A stretch of 64,000 nucleotides of DNA. Origin: Micromonospora fulviviridis (GTDB lineage Bacteria; Actinomycetota; Actinomycetes; Mycobacteriales; Micromonosporaceae). The position numbers were made by a program, and so were the translations under genes. The notes under the pieces were generated by a model. It saw only the letters and a list, made by a program, of their open reading frames with translations. It searched no databases and had not been told where the DNA came from. The stretch is from positions 372,001-436,000 of the forward strand of contig NZ_BMRA01000001.1 in the NCBI RefSeq assembly GCF_014648395.1, written 5' to 3'. This document shows, piece after piece, positions 55,345 through 64,000 of the stretch (its first letter is position 1; the number at the start of each line of letters is the position of its first letter).

Positions 55345-55842
55345 TCAGGGCAGCCGGCCCCGCTCCACCAGCCGGGCGAACTTCTTCAGCGCCTGGGTCA
55401 GGCCGAACTTGGAGCCGGGCCAGAGCACCGGCCAGGCCACCCGGCCGGCCGACCCGCCGGGGAGGTGGAACCACTCGTGCCAGACCACCTGGGTCCGGTC
55501 CCGCCCCATCGGGGTGCAGCGCAGCACGCCGGGGCCGCGCAGCAGCTTGCCGCAGTGCACCACGCCCACCTCGTACGGCGCGTCCACCCGGACCACCCGC
55601 ATCTCGTCGCGGAGCACGGCCGGGCCGAGCGCGGTGACCGCCTCGACCAGGCTCCCCTCGCCGCCGTCCCCCTCGACCACCCGGACGGTGGTGAGCGGAA
55701 TCCAGTCGGACTGCCGCTCCCAGGCGGTCAGCGCGGCGAAGACCCGCTCGGCCGGCGCTCTGACGATCACCGTCGCGGTGACCTCGGCGGCCCCGGGCTG
55801 CGCCGCCTCGGCGAAGCCGGCGTCGCCGTCGGCGCCGGTCAC
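55345..55842 (-). CDS. SRPBCC (START-like) family protein
   Basis: A 165-aa helix-grip-fold protein. Seen: ATVIVRAPAERVFAALTAWERQSDWIPLTTVRVVEG (residues about 22-57), GSLVEAVTALG, and the strand TQVVWHEWFHLPGG near 120. Polyketide-cyclase-like SRPBCC proteins bind hydrophobic ligands; no catalytic residues stand out here. It overlaps the DivIVA-like gene stop by 4 bp, so the two are coupled. No biosynthetic genes are nearby, so a secondary-metabolite role is not supported. Confidence 0.82.
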   Translation of the reverse strand: MTGADGDAGFAEAAQPGAAEVTATVIVRAPAERVFAALTAWERQSDWIPLTTVRVVEGDGGEGSLVEAVTALGPAVLRDEMRVVRVDAPYEVGVVHCGKLLRGPGVLRCTPMGRDRTQVVWHEWFHLPGGSAGRVAWPVLWPGSKFGLTQALKKFARLVERGRLP

Positions 55843-56570
55843 GCGGACTCCGAGCGGACCACCGGTCCACGGTCCCGGTCGGCGTCGTCGCCACTGTCGG
55901 CCCCGGGGGCGCCGTCGGCGGTCGGGCCGGCGTCGGTGGGGTCGCGGTCGGTCGTGTCGGCGGGTGGCCGGAGGCCGACCTCGGGCGGGGTCTGGTCGAC
56001 CGGGGCCGCCACCGGGGCGATCGGGGCCGGCCGGCCGGTGGCGGCCGCCGGGGCAGCGGCGGACGGCAGGGTGGCCACGTCCTCGACGGCGGCAGCGGCC
56101 GGGGCCTCCGCCACGCCGGCCTCGGCGGTGAGCGACCCGGCGGGCGGCGGGTCGGCGATCGGCCGGCCGGTGGCCGGCGGCGGGGCGGGAGCCTCGGCCT
56201 CCGCGCCGGTCGCCGCGGCCTCCGCACGGGCCCGGCGCAGGGCGTCGGCCTCCTCGATCCGGCCCTCGCGGAGCGCGGCGTTCTCGGCCTCCAGCACGCC
56301 GATGAGCTCGGTCTTGTAGCCGATGTCGTACGCGGCCCGGCGCAGCGCCGCGTCGACCTGGGCCATCCGGTAGCCGCGCAGCGCGGTGTCGAAGCGCACC
56401 TCGGCGACGTCCGACTCGTCCAGCGGGCGGCTGCCCGGCAGGGGCACGGCCCGCCCGTCCGGCTCGGCCGGCGCCAGGCCCGGATCCCGCCCGGAGACCA
56501 GCACCGTCACCCCGAACACCACCGCCGCGACGACGAGCGCGACGACCAAGAGGAGCAGAACCTCACCCAT
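55839..56570 (-). CDS. DivIVA domain-containing membrane protein
   Basis: A 243-aa protein with one N-terminal membrane helix (residues 3-25), then a DivIVA-like segment (PLDESDVAEVRFDTALRGYRMAQVDAALRRAAYDIGYKTELIGVLEAENAALREGR, about 50-105) and a long Ala/Pro/Glu-rich tail. DivIVA domains bind curved membrane or partner proteins at poles and septa. Parallel to Rv1209 of M. tuberculosis, which sits between gpgS and tagA; gpgS is absent here. Coupled to the SRPBCC gene by a 4-bp overlap. The opposite-strand reading is a shadow. Confidence 0.82.
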   Translation of the reverse strand: MGEVLLLLVVALVVAAVVFGVTVLVSGRDPGLAPAEPDGRAVPLPGSRPLDESDVAEVRFDTALRGYRMAQVDAALRRAAYDIGYKTELIGVLEAENAALREGRIEEADALRRARAEAAATGAEAEAPAPPPATGRPIADPPPAGSLTAEAGVAEAPAAAAVEDVATLPSAAAPAAATGRPAPIAPVAAPVDQTPPEVGLRPPADTTDRDPTDAGPTADGAPGADSGDDADRDRGPVVRSESA

Positions 56571-56687
56571 GGGGAGATCGTGGCATGCGGGCGGGGATCG
56601 GGCGAGCCCTCCGCCGCCTCCGATCGGAATCGCCCGGCGGGATAGCGTCGGGGGCGACCGGGGAGGATCGGCGATGCGGAGGCGGGC

Positions 56688-57557
56688 ATGAGCGGGGCGC
56701 TGCGGCTGGGCGGGCGGACCTTCTCCCCCGGCGAACTGGTGGTGATGGCGATCGTCAACCGCACGCCGGACTCGTTCTTCGACCGGGGCGCCACGTTCGC
56801 CCAGGACAGTGCGCTGCGCGCGGTCGAGCGGGCGGTGACCGAAGGCGCGGAGATCATCGACATCGGCGGGGTGAAGGCCGGGCCGGGCGACGAGGTCGAC
56901 GTGACCGAGGAGATCCGCCGCACCGTGGACACCATCGCCGCCGTGCGGGCCGCCTTCCCCGACGTGGTCATCTCGATCGACACCTGGCGCGCCGAGGTGG
57001 CGGTGGAGGCGGTGGCGGCCGGCGCCGACCTGCTCAACGACACCTGGTCGGGAGCGGATCCCGCGCTGGCCCGGGTCGCCGCGGCGACCGGTGCCGGGTT
57101 GGTCTGCTCGCACGCGGGCGGGCTCACCCCGCGGACCCGGCCGCACCGGGCCGCGTTCGACGACGTGGTGGCCGACGTGGTCGCGACGGTCACCGGCCTC
57201 GCCGAGCGGGCGGTCGGCCTGGGCGTACGGCGGGACGGCATCCTGATCGACCCGGCGCACGACTTCGGCAAGAACACCCGGCACTCGTTGGAGATCACCC
57301 GGCGGCTGGGCGAGCTGACCGACACCGGCTGGCCGCTGCTGGTCGCCCTGTCGAACAAGGACTTCATCGGCGAGACCCTGGACCTGCCCGTGCCCGACCG
57401 GCTGGAGGGCACGCTGGCGGCCACCGCCGTCTCGGCCTGGCTCGGCGCCCGGGTGTTCCGCGCCCACCAGGTCCGGGAGACCCGCCGGGTGCTGGACATG
57501 GTGGCCACGATCCGGGGGGACCGGCCGCCGGCCCTCACCCGGCGCGGGCTGGCCTGA
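56688..57557 (+). CDS. folP2: FolP2-type dihydropteroate synthase paralogue
   Basis: A 289-aa TIM-barrel protein of the pterin-binding family. Motifs are LVVMAIVNRTPDSFFDRGATF (residues about 18-38), IIDIGGVKAGPGDEVD near 62, DTWRAEV near 100, LLNDTWSG near 115, and IDPAHDFGKNTRHSLE near 185. The NRTPDSF (rather than NVTPDSF) and KAGPG loop are those of mycobacterial FolP2 (Rv1207), which was reported to lack dihydropteroate synthase activity. True folP (sulfonamide target) is elsewhere. Function here is unknown but probably non-folate. ATG 56688 ends a start region with GGAGGCGGGC. Confidence 0.88.
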   Translation: MSGALRLGGRTFSPGELVVMAIVNRTPDSFFDRGATFAQDSALRAVERAVTEGAEIIDIGGVKAGPGDEVDVTEEIRRTVDTIAAVRAAFPDVVISIDTWRAEVAVEAVAAGADLLNDTWSGADPALARVAAATGAGLVCSHAGGLTPRTRPHRAAFDDVVADVVATVTGLAERAVGLGVRRDGILIDPAHDFGKNTRHSLEITRRLGELTDTGWPLLVALSNKDFIGETLDLPVPDRLEGTLAATAVSAWLGARVFRAHQVRETRRVLDMVATIRGDRPPALTRRGLA

Positions 57558-57563
57558 GCCGGG

Positions 57564-57941
57564 TCAGGTCCAGCGGAGGATGTTCCGGCGCCAGGCGTAG
57601 AGGATGCCGAGCGCCACCACCGCCACGAAGACGCCCATCTCCACCACGGTGGTCACGCCGAACCCGGGCCGGTCGAAGACCAGCGCCCAGGGGAAGAGGA
57701 AGACCGCCTCCACCGCGAAGAGCACGTACAGGTAGGCGTAGACGTAGTAGCGGATCTGCATCTGCGCCCAGTCGCCGCCGACCGGGTCGAGACCGCACTC
57801 ATACGTGGCGCGCTTGCCCCAGGGATCGGCCGGACGGCCAGGACGTAACACCCGATTGGCTGAGAACGCCGTAACGAAGAAGAGCACGGCGGCCAGCAGC
57901 AAGAGACCGAGCGTGGCGTACGAGCCGAGGTAACCGGTCAC
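57564..57941 (-). CDS. nuoA: NADH-quinone oxidoreductase subunit A (orphan)
   Basis: A 125-aa membrane subunit of respiratory complex I with three helices. The family motif YECGLDPVGGDWAQMQIRYYVYAYLYVLFAVEAVFLFPWAL (about residues 47-87) contains the conserved Cys-Gly-Asp-Pro and Glu. No other nuo gene lies in the window and neighbours on both sides are unrelated, so this copy is monocistronic. It converges with folP2 (6-bp gap). A candidate promoter TTGACA-N18-TAGTCC lies upstream. Second nuo sets near korAB are known in Streptomyces, so this could be a remnant. Confidence 0.85.
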   Translation of the reverse strand: MTGYLGSYATLGLLLLAAVLFFVTAFSANRVLRPGRPADPWGKRATYECGLDPVGGDWAQMQIRYYVYAYLYVLFAVEAVFLFPWALVFDRPGFGVTTVVEMGVFVAVVALGILYAWRRNILRWT

Positions 57942-58006
57942 GGTCGGGAGCCTACCGGGCCGGCCGTCGGGACACCCCGAACACGTTACGGATTTGTTTC
58001 CTCGCT

Positions 58007-58036
58007 GGACTAGTGCTCGAAGGCAACTGTTGTCAA
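58007..58036 (-). promoter_or_regulatory. Promoter of nuoA, TTGACA-N18-TAGTCC
   Basis: Minus strand: consensus -35 TTGACA (58036-58031), 18-nt spacer, -10 TAGTCC (58012-58007). It leaves a leader of about 60 nt before GTG 57941. Confidence 0.4.
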
Positions 58037-58070
58037 ATAATGAGACCTCACTGAGCGTCACGGAGGACAG

Positions 58071-59516
58071 ATGGCCCGCCCCCGCGTACGGCCTGCTCGG
58101 CGCGCCGCGCTCCGAGGTACCCCCGCACTGCTCGTGCCCGCGCTGGTCGCCGGTATGGCGGCGGCCGTCGCGGTGGCGCCGGGGTGGGCGACGGCCTCGC
58201 CGACCGTGACCGGCGTGGTCCGGGCGGCCGAGCCGGGCGACCCGGGTGAGCCGGGCGGCGAGCCCGGCACCGACCCGACCGAGGCCACGCCCACCGTGGA
58301 CCCCACGACGACGGAGCCGGCGCCGACCACCCCGCCGCCGACCGAGGAGGCCCCGCCGCCGACCACGCCGCCGGCCCCGACCACCACCGCGCCGGCGCCC
58401 ACGACCACGGCGCCCGAACCGGTTCCCACCACCACCTCGCCGACCACCACGGCGCCGGCGCCCCCGCCGGTCGTGCCGCCGCCCGCCGGGCCGCCGCCGG
58501 GCCAGCCGGGCCAGCCGGCCGGCAGCCCGCTCGGGGTACGGGTCACCACCGAGGACGTCGTGCTGACCCCCGCCTACTGGAACGCGGACAGCACGGTGAC
58601 CACGCTGCGGGTGACGGTGACCAACACCGGCGGGCGGACGGAGCTGATCCGTCTCGGCTACACCCTGCCGGCCGGCCTGACCGACGCCGGCACGCCCGGC
58701 TGCGCGTCCGCCGGCGGCGGCAGCCACCGCTGCGGCGAGTGGACCGCCGCCCCCGGCGCGCGGTTCCGTGCCTCGATCCGGGTCCGGGTCGCCGGCACCG
58801 CCTGGCGGTCCATGCCGCTGAGCGGGTCGGTCCAGGTGACCGCCACCGCCCCGGGGGTGGCCGGCGCGGCCGGCGACGACCAGGGCTTCGCGGTTCTCTT
58901 CCCGCCCGGGCCGCCGGTGCCCGGCATCTCGCTCCGCGCCGACGAGGTGCTCTTCGACATCAGCGGCGCGCCGAGCACCCTGGCCGTCCGCCTCGGCAAC
59001 ACCGGCAAGGTCGACGCCGCCAGCCGGGTCGACGTGGTCCTTCCCGCGGGGGTCACCGTCACCGAGCCGCCGGCCGGCTGCACGGCGACGGCCCCGGACC
59101 GGGCCCGGTGCGAGCTGGGCACCGTCCCGGCCGGTCGAACCGTCACCCTGAGCCTGTCCGTGGCCGCCTCGGCGGAGGCCCAGCGCCGGGCCCCGCTGGC
59201 CGGCGCGGTGGTCGCGCGGCTCGACCCGCGCAGCGGGCGGGACCGGCAGGTGCAGATGAGTTTCCGGATCACCGCGGCGGCCGCGCTGGCGACCCCGGCG
59301 GTCGGCGCGCCCGCACCGACCGGGTCGCAGGGCGTGGTGGCCGCCGCCGGTCAATCCTCCGGCGACGACGCCGGCTCGGTGCACCGGACGGCGATCACCC
59401 TGATCGGGGTCTCCGGGCTGCTGGTCGTGCTGGCGCTGGCCCTGGCGACCACGTCGCTGCGCCGCCGCATGGGCGCCGCGGCGACCGATCCGGTCGTCCG
59501 CCCCGCCGAGGAGTGA
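58071..59516 (+). CDS. Cell-surface protein with Thr/Pro stalk and DUF11-type beta domains
   Basis: A 481-aa secreted, membrane-anchored protein. A signal peptide (about residues 1-45, with LVPALVAGMAAAVAVAPGWATA) is followed by a mucin-like Thr/Pro stalk (about 60-150, TTTAPAPTTTAPEPVP), two DUF11-like beta-sandwich domains (about 165-280 with LRVTVTNTGGRTELIRLGYTLPAGL, and 285-395), and one C-terminal helix (about 440-465) with a positive tail. Architecture suggests a stalk-displayed adhesive or structural protein. No LPxTG sorting signal; anchored by the C-terminal helix. GGAGGACAG precedes the ATG. Confidence 0.75.
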   Translation: MARPRVRPARRAALRGTPALLVPALVAGMAAAVAVAPGWATASPTVTGVVRAAEPGDPGEPGGEPGTDPTEATPTVDPTTTEPAPTTPPPTEEAPPPTTPPAPTTTAPAPTTTAPEPVPTTTSPTTTAPAPPPVVPPPAGPPPGQPGQPAGSPLGVRVTTEDVVLTPAYWNADSTVTTLRVTVTNTGGRTELIRLGYTLPAGLTDAGTPGCASAGGGSHRCGEWTAAPGARFRASIRVRVAGTAWRSMPLSGSVQVTATAPGVAGAAGDDQGFAVLFPPGPPVPGISLRADEVLFDISGAPSTLAVRLGNTGKVDAASRVDVVLPAGVTVTEPPAGCTATAPDRARCELGTVPAGRTVTLSLSVAASAEAQRRAPLAGAVVARLDPRSGRDRQVQMSFRITAAAALATPAVGAPAPTGSQGVVAAAGQSSGDDAGSVHRTAITLIGVSGLLVVLALALATTSLRRRMGAAATDPVVRPAEE

Positions 59517-59804
59517 GTCACGGAAAGCGTCCGGCTGGTTGCGGTGATCTGAATTACGGGTCGCGGTACTAAACGCCGCAAAGCCGGGCATACACCGGCC
59601 CGATCAGGTCCCATACGTCGGACCTCCACCAAGGTTGCCCTAACGGACCGACGTAGGCTCTGACGTGAGAAATGGAGCGGGCCGAGCCAGCGACGGACGG
59701 CCTGCGGCAGCAGCGCGTCTAGGAGGGCACGTGGCCGGGCAAGGCGGGGTCACCATCACGTTCAGCCGCCCGTGCGACGGCGCTCAGCGAAGCGAGGTGC
59801 GGGC

Positions 59805-61644
59805 GTGACAAAGCAGATCCGTCAACTGGACCGGGTGGTCATCCGGTTCGCCGGCGACTCCGGCGACGGCATGCAGCTCACCGGCGACCGGTTCACCTCG
59901 GAAACGGCGCAGCTGGGCAACGACATCTCCACGTTGCCCAACTTCCCGGCCGAGATCCGCGCCCCCGCAGGCACCCTGCCGGGCGTGTCGAGCTTCCAGG
60001 TGCACTTCGCCGACTACGACATCCTGACCCCCGGCGACGCGCCGAACGTGCTGGTGGCGATGAACCCGGCCGCGCTCAAGGCCAACCTGACCGACCTGCC
60101 GCGCGGGGCGGACATCATCGTCAACACCGACGAGTTCACCCGGCGCAACCTGGCCAAGGTGGGCTACACGACCAGCCCGCTCGAGGACGACTCGCTCGCC
60201 GGCTACGTGGTGCACCCGGTCGCGCTGACCTCGATGACCGTCGGCGCGCTGGCCGAGCACGAGGTGTCCAAGAAGGACGCCGAGCGGGCCAAGAACATGT
60301 TCGCGCTCGGCCTGCTGAGCTGGATGTACTCGCGCCCGTACGAGTCGACGCTGCGCTTCCTGGAGCGCAAGTTCGCCGCCCGCCCCGAGCTGGTCGCGGC
60401 GAACGTGGCGGCCTTCCGGGCCGGCTGGAACTTCGGCGAGACCACCGAGGACTTCTCCGTCCGCTACGAGGTCAAGCCGGCGAAGATGCTGCCGGGCACC
60501 TACCGGAACATCACCGGGAACGCGGCGCTGTCGCTGGGTCTGGTGGCCGCCGGGGTCCGCTCGGGGCTGCCGGTCTTCCTCGGCGCGTACCCGATCACCC
60601 CGGCCTCGGACATCCTGCACGAGCTGAGCAAGCACAAGAAGTTCGGCGTCGTCACCATGCAGGCCGAGGACGAGATCGCCGCGGTCGGCGCGGCCCTGGG
60701 CGCCTCGTACGGCGGCTCGCTCGGCATCACCACCACGAGCGGCCCGGGCGTGGCGTTGAAGAGCGAGACCATCTCCCTGGCCGTGGCGCTGGAGCTGCCG
60801 CTGGTCATCGTCGACGTGCAGCGGGCCGGGCCGTCCACCGGCATGCCCACCAAGACCGAGCAGGCCGACCTCAACATGGCCCTGTACGGCCGGCACGGCG
60901 AGGCCCCGGTCGCGGTGATCGCGCCGAAGTCGCCGGCCGACTGCTTCCACGCGGCCCTGGAGGCGGCGCGGATCGCGCTGACCTACCGCACCCCGGTGCT
61001 CCTGCTGTCCGACAACTACGTGGCCAACGGCTCCGAGCCGTGGCTGCTGCCGGACGTGGAGAGCCTGCCCGACCTGCGGGTCGAGTTCGCCACCCGGGCC
61101 AACGGCGAGGACGGCACCACCTTCCTGCCGTACCTGCGGGACCCGGAGACCCTCGCCCGGCCGTGGGCCATTCCGGGCACCCCGGGGCTGGAGCACCGGA
61201 TCGGCGGCCTGGAGAAGGCGGACAAGACCGGCGACATCTCGTACGACCCGGCGAACCACGACTTCATGGTGCGCACCCGGGCGGCCCGGATCGAGACCAT
61301 CCCGGTGCCGGACGTCGAGGTGGAGGACCCGGACGGCGACGCCCGGGTGCTCGTGCTCGGCTGGGGCTCCACGTACGGCCCGATCGGCGCCGCCTGCCGG
61401 GGCCTGCGGCAGCGCGGGCTCTCCGTCGCCCAGGCGCACCTGCGCCACCTGGCCCCCATGCCGGCCAACCTCGGCGAGGTGCTGCGCTCCTACGACCGGG
61501 TGGTCATCCCCGAGATGAACCTCGGCCAGCTCGCCCACGTGATCCGGGCGAAGTACCTGGTCGACGCGATCGGCTACAACCAGGTCCGCGGCCTGCCGTT
61601 CACCGCCGCCGAGCTGGAGACGATGCTGGAAGAGGTCCTGAAGA

Positions 61645-61652
<8 letters not shown>
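59805..61652 (+). CDS. korA: 2-oxoglutarate:ferredoxin oxidoreductase subunit alpha
   Basis: The 615-aa alpha subunit (fused gamma-alpha) of a CoA-dependent 2-oxoacid:acceptor oxidoreductase that makes succinyl-CoA with reduced ferredoxin. The gamma domain (about 1-190) includes VVIRFAGDSGDGMQLTGDRF; the alpha domain holds FLGAYPITPASDILHEL, ITTTSGPGVALKSE and QRAGPSTGMPTKTEQADLNMALYGRHGE (thiamine/substrate residues). Parallel to KorA of mycobacteria, which replaces 2-oxoglutarate dehydrogenase under some conditions. It overlaps korB by 8 bp. GTG at 59805 follows GAGGTGCG; the preceding 288 bp hold no gene I can support. Confidence 0.9.
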
Positions 61653-62679
<1,027 letters not shown>

Positions 62680-62701
62680 CGCGTTCCTGACGACGACCGG
62701 A

Positions 62702-62739
62702 AAGGGCGGGCCGCTCCCTCACGGGAACGGCCCGCCCTT
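62702..62739. terminator. Bidirectional terminator between korB and azoR
   Basis: Perfect 12-bp arms AAGGGCGGGCCG/CGGCCCGCCCTT with a 14-nt loop, 22 bp after the korB stop and 10 bp before the azoR stop. Confidence 0.65.
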
Positions 62740-62749
62740 CGTCGTCGGG

Positions 62750-63397
62750 TCAGGCGACCGCCGAGGCCGGCACCCACAGCTCGTCGATGGCCCGCTCGGC
62801 CGCCGCGAGGCTCTCCTCGTGCAGCGGGATCAGCTCGGCCATGGCCGGGTTGACCGGGGCGAGGGTCAGCTCGGCCGAGATGAAGCGCGGCTCCAGGCCG
62901 GTCATGGACAGGCCGTGCGGGAGCCAGGGCTCGGCGTGGTCCCAGCCCTCGCGCGGCGTGCCCGGGCCGTAGCCGCCGCCCCGGCTGCCCAGCACGATGA
63001 ACTCGCGACCGCCGAGCAGGCCGGCCCCGGTGGCCGGGTCGTACGCGATGCCGGGCGCGATGAGGTGGTCGACCCAGGTCTTCACGCTGCTCGGCGCGCC
63101 GTAGTTGTAGAGCGGGAGGCCGAGCAGGATCGTGTCGGCCCGCCTCACCTCGTCCACCAGCCGCTCGCTCAGCTGCCAGGACGCGCGCTGCGCCGGGGTG
63201 TGCTGCTCCGCCGGCACCATCCGGGCCAGGCCACCGGCCTCGTCCAGGTGCGGCAGCGGCTCCCGGCCGAGGTCCCGGTAGGTGACCGTGCCGCCCGGGT
63301 GGGCGGCGCGCCACGCGGCGGCGGCGCGGGCGGTGAGCCGCCGGCTGACCGAGTGCTCGCCCCGGATGCTGGAGTCGATGTACAACAGGTGTGCCAT
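62750..63397 (-). CDS. azoR: FMN-dependent NADH-azoreductase
   Basis: A 215-aa flavodoxin-fold quinone/azo reductase. FMN-binding elements are LLYIDSSIRGEHSVSRRL (residues 4-21), LLGLPLYNYGAPSSVKTWVDHLIAPG near 93, and LGSRGGGYGPGTPREGWDH near 140. These enzymes reduce quinones and electrophiles, protecting against oxidative stress. ATG at 63397 follows GGAGGGTTAACC. It is divergent from a MarR gene, the usual arrangement in which the regulator senses quinones. A TATAAA -10 box lies at 63438-63443. Confidence 0.88.
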   Translation of the reverse strand: MAHLLYIDSSIRGEHSVSRRLTARAAAAWRAAHPGGTVTYRDLGREPLPHLDEAGGLARMVPAEQHTPAQRASWQLSERLVDEVRRADTILLGLPLYNYGAPSSVKTWVDHLIAPGIAYDPATGAGLLGGREFIVLGSRGGGYGPGTPREGWDHAEPWLPHGLSMTGLEPRFISAELTLAPVNPAMAELIPLHEESLAAAERAIDELWVPASAVA

Positions 63398-63437
63398 TTG
63401 GTTAACCCTCCACGGATCGTTTGTGTAGCGCCAACCA

Positions 63438-63443
63438 TTTATA
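63438..63443 (-). promoter_or_regulatory. -10 box TATAAA of azoR
   Basis: Minus-strand TATAAA, about 40 bp before the azoR start; the matching -35 is weak. The divergent region also contains GGTTAACC and inverted TTGGTT/AACCA elements that may be MarR sites. Confidence 0.35.
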
Positions 63444-63468
63444 GCAGGCTGATGTTCCGCGCCGTGCG

Positions 63469-63474
63469 TAAACT
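63469..63474 (+). promoter_or_regulatory. -10 box TAAACT of the MarR gene
   Basis: TANNNT match 7 nt before ATG 63482; leaderless start likely. Confidence 0.45.
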
Positions 63475-63481
63475 GGCTCAC

Positions 63482-63964
63482 ATGGCAGCCGTACCGGTCG
63501 AGGAGTCGGAGCACCGCTCCGGGCCGCTGCTCGACCACCTGGCCCGCCGGATGCGGCTCCGGTCCGAGTCGGTGCTGGCGCCCCTCGGGCTGCGCCCCCG
63601 GCACCTCGTCGCGCTCACCGTGCTGCGGGACTCGGAGGGCATGAGCCAGCAGGGCCTGGCCGGCACGCTCCAGATCGACGGCACGAACGTGGTCGGGCTG
63701 CTCAACGACCTGGAGGCGGAGGGGCTGGTCGAGCGGCGCCGGTCACCCGAGGACCGCCGCCGGCACGTGGTGAGCCTCACCGGGGCGGGCGCGAAGCGGC
63801 TGCGCGAGGCCGAGTGCGCCCTCGCCGTGGCGGAGGACGAGGTGCTCGGCGCGCTGGAGCCGGCCGAGCGGGACACGCTCTACGAACTGCTCCGGCGGGC
63901 GAGCAGCGGCCGCCCGGTCAGCTGCGTCGAGGCGACCGGGGACGAGCCGGACGCCGCCTGCTGA
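63482..63964 (+). CDS. MarR family transcriptional regulator
   Basis: A 160-aa winged-helix regulator. The DNA-binding part is LAGTLQIDGTNVVGLLNDLEAEGLVERRRSPEDRRRHVVSLT (residues about 58-100) with the basic wing RSPEDRRRH typical of MarR. It faces azoR and probably represses it, releasing on quinone or oxidant binding; the Cys residues near the C-terminus (SCVEATGDEPDAAC) could be sensors (inference). An ATG 11 codons upstream is possible but lies in the promoter region. Confidence 0.87.
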   Translation: MAAVPVEESEHRSGPLLDHLARRMRLRSESVLAPLGLRPRHLVALTVLRDSEGMSQQGLAGTLQIDGTNVVGLLNDLEAEGLVERRRSPEDRRRHVVSLTGAGAKRLREAECALAVAEDEVLGALEPAERDTLYELLRRASSGRPVSCVEATGDEPDAAC

Positions 63965-64000
63965 CCGCGAAGCGGCCGGCCGGATCGGGAGAAGGTCAGA

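Noticed and set aside
63398..63445. GGTTAACC and TTGGTT/AACCA as definite MarR operators
   Set aside because: The elements are short and imperfectly placed; mentioned only within the azoR promoter entry.

Overview
The window is high-GC actinobacterial DNA. Gene content, a codon usage that is almost all G/C at third positions, frequent GTG starts and GGGCCC-rich hairpins suggest Micromonospora or a close relative in the Micromonosporaceae. This assignment comes from gene families and style, not from a database search. It looks like ordinary core chromosome: about 70 protein genes and one tRNA-Ala. I see no insertion sequence, prophage, CRISPR array or biosynthetic cluster.

Layout. 0-3.7 kb: a partial gene, a CpdA-like phosphoesterase, a DUF3592 membrane protein, a double VOC protein, tRNA-Ala(CGC) and a RibD-like reductase. 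3.7-11.1 kb: a conserved division/envelope block read leftwards (diguanylate cyclase, galU, gephyrin-like glp, rimJ-like acetyltransferase, membrane receptor glpR/sepX), divergent from 5-formyl-THF cyclo-ligase and a Ruc-like zinc-ribbon chaperone gene preceded by a textbook CIRCE operator. This order parallels M. tuberculosis Rv0991c-Rv0996. 11-24 kb: mixed housekeeping genes (CpaB-like, Fur, MpaB, RecB-like nuclease, MarC, PHP, SigE-family sigma with membrane partner, PH-domain protein plus an unlisted 52-aa membrane protein, SpoU methyltransferase, MaoC). 24-32 kb: thioredoxin behind a SigR-type promoter, an HTTM operon, an intein-containing Rv2578c-family radical SAM gene with an SOS-box-like palindrome at its start, and a TetR-linked membrane protein with repeated Cys pairs. 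32-43 kb: acyl-CoA dehydrogenase and CoA-ester lyase (with the MaoC gene, a likely dispersed ethylmalonyl-CoA pathway set), two DUF4190 paralogues, SDRs, GNAT and transporters. 43-57.5 kb: a block parallel to M. tuberculosis Rv1232c-Rv1207 (MgtE-like, DUF1003, mrp, tatB, htrA, O-methyltransferase, DUF3117, tag, DivIVA-like, folP2) but lacking sigE, rseA and gpgS. 57.5-64 kb: an orphan nuoA, a DUF11-type surface protein, korAB, and a divergent azoR/MarR pair.

Regulation readable from sequence includes a CIRCE element, a SigR-type promoter, an SOS-like box, many TANNNT -10 boxes 6-8 nt before start codons (leaderless mRNAs), and about a dozen long inverted repeats, mostly at gene ends. Unusual points are an intein whose two LAGLIDADG acidic residues are replaced, an O-methyltransferase whose only plausible full-length start is AUC, a diguanylate cyclase heading the galU-glp-glpR operon, and an uncharacterised six-fold Cys-pair repeat protein.
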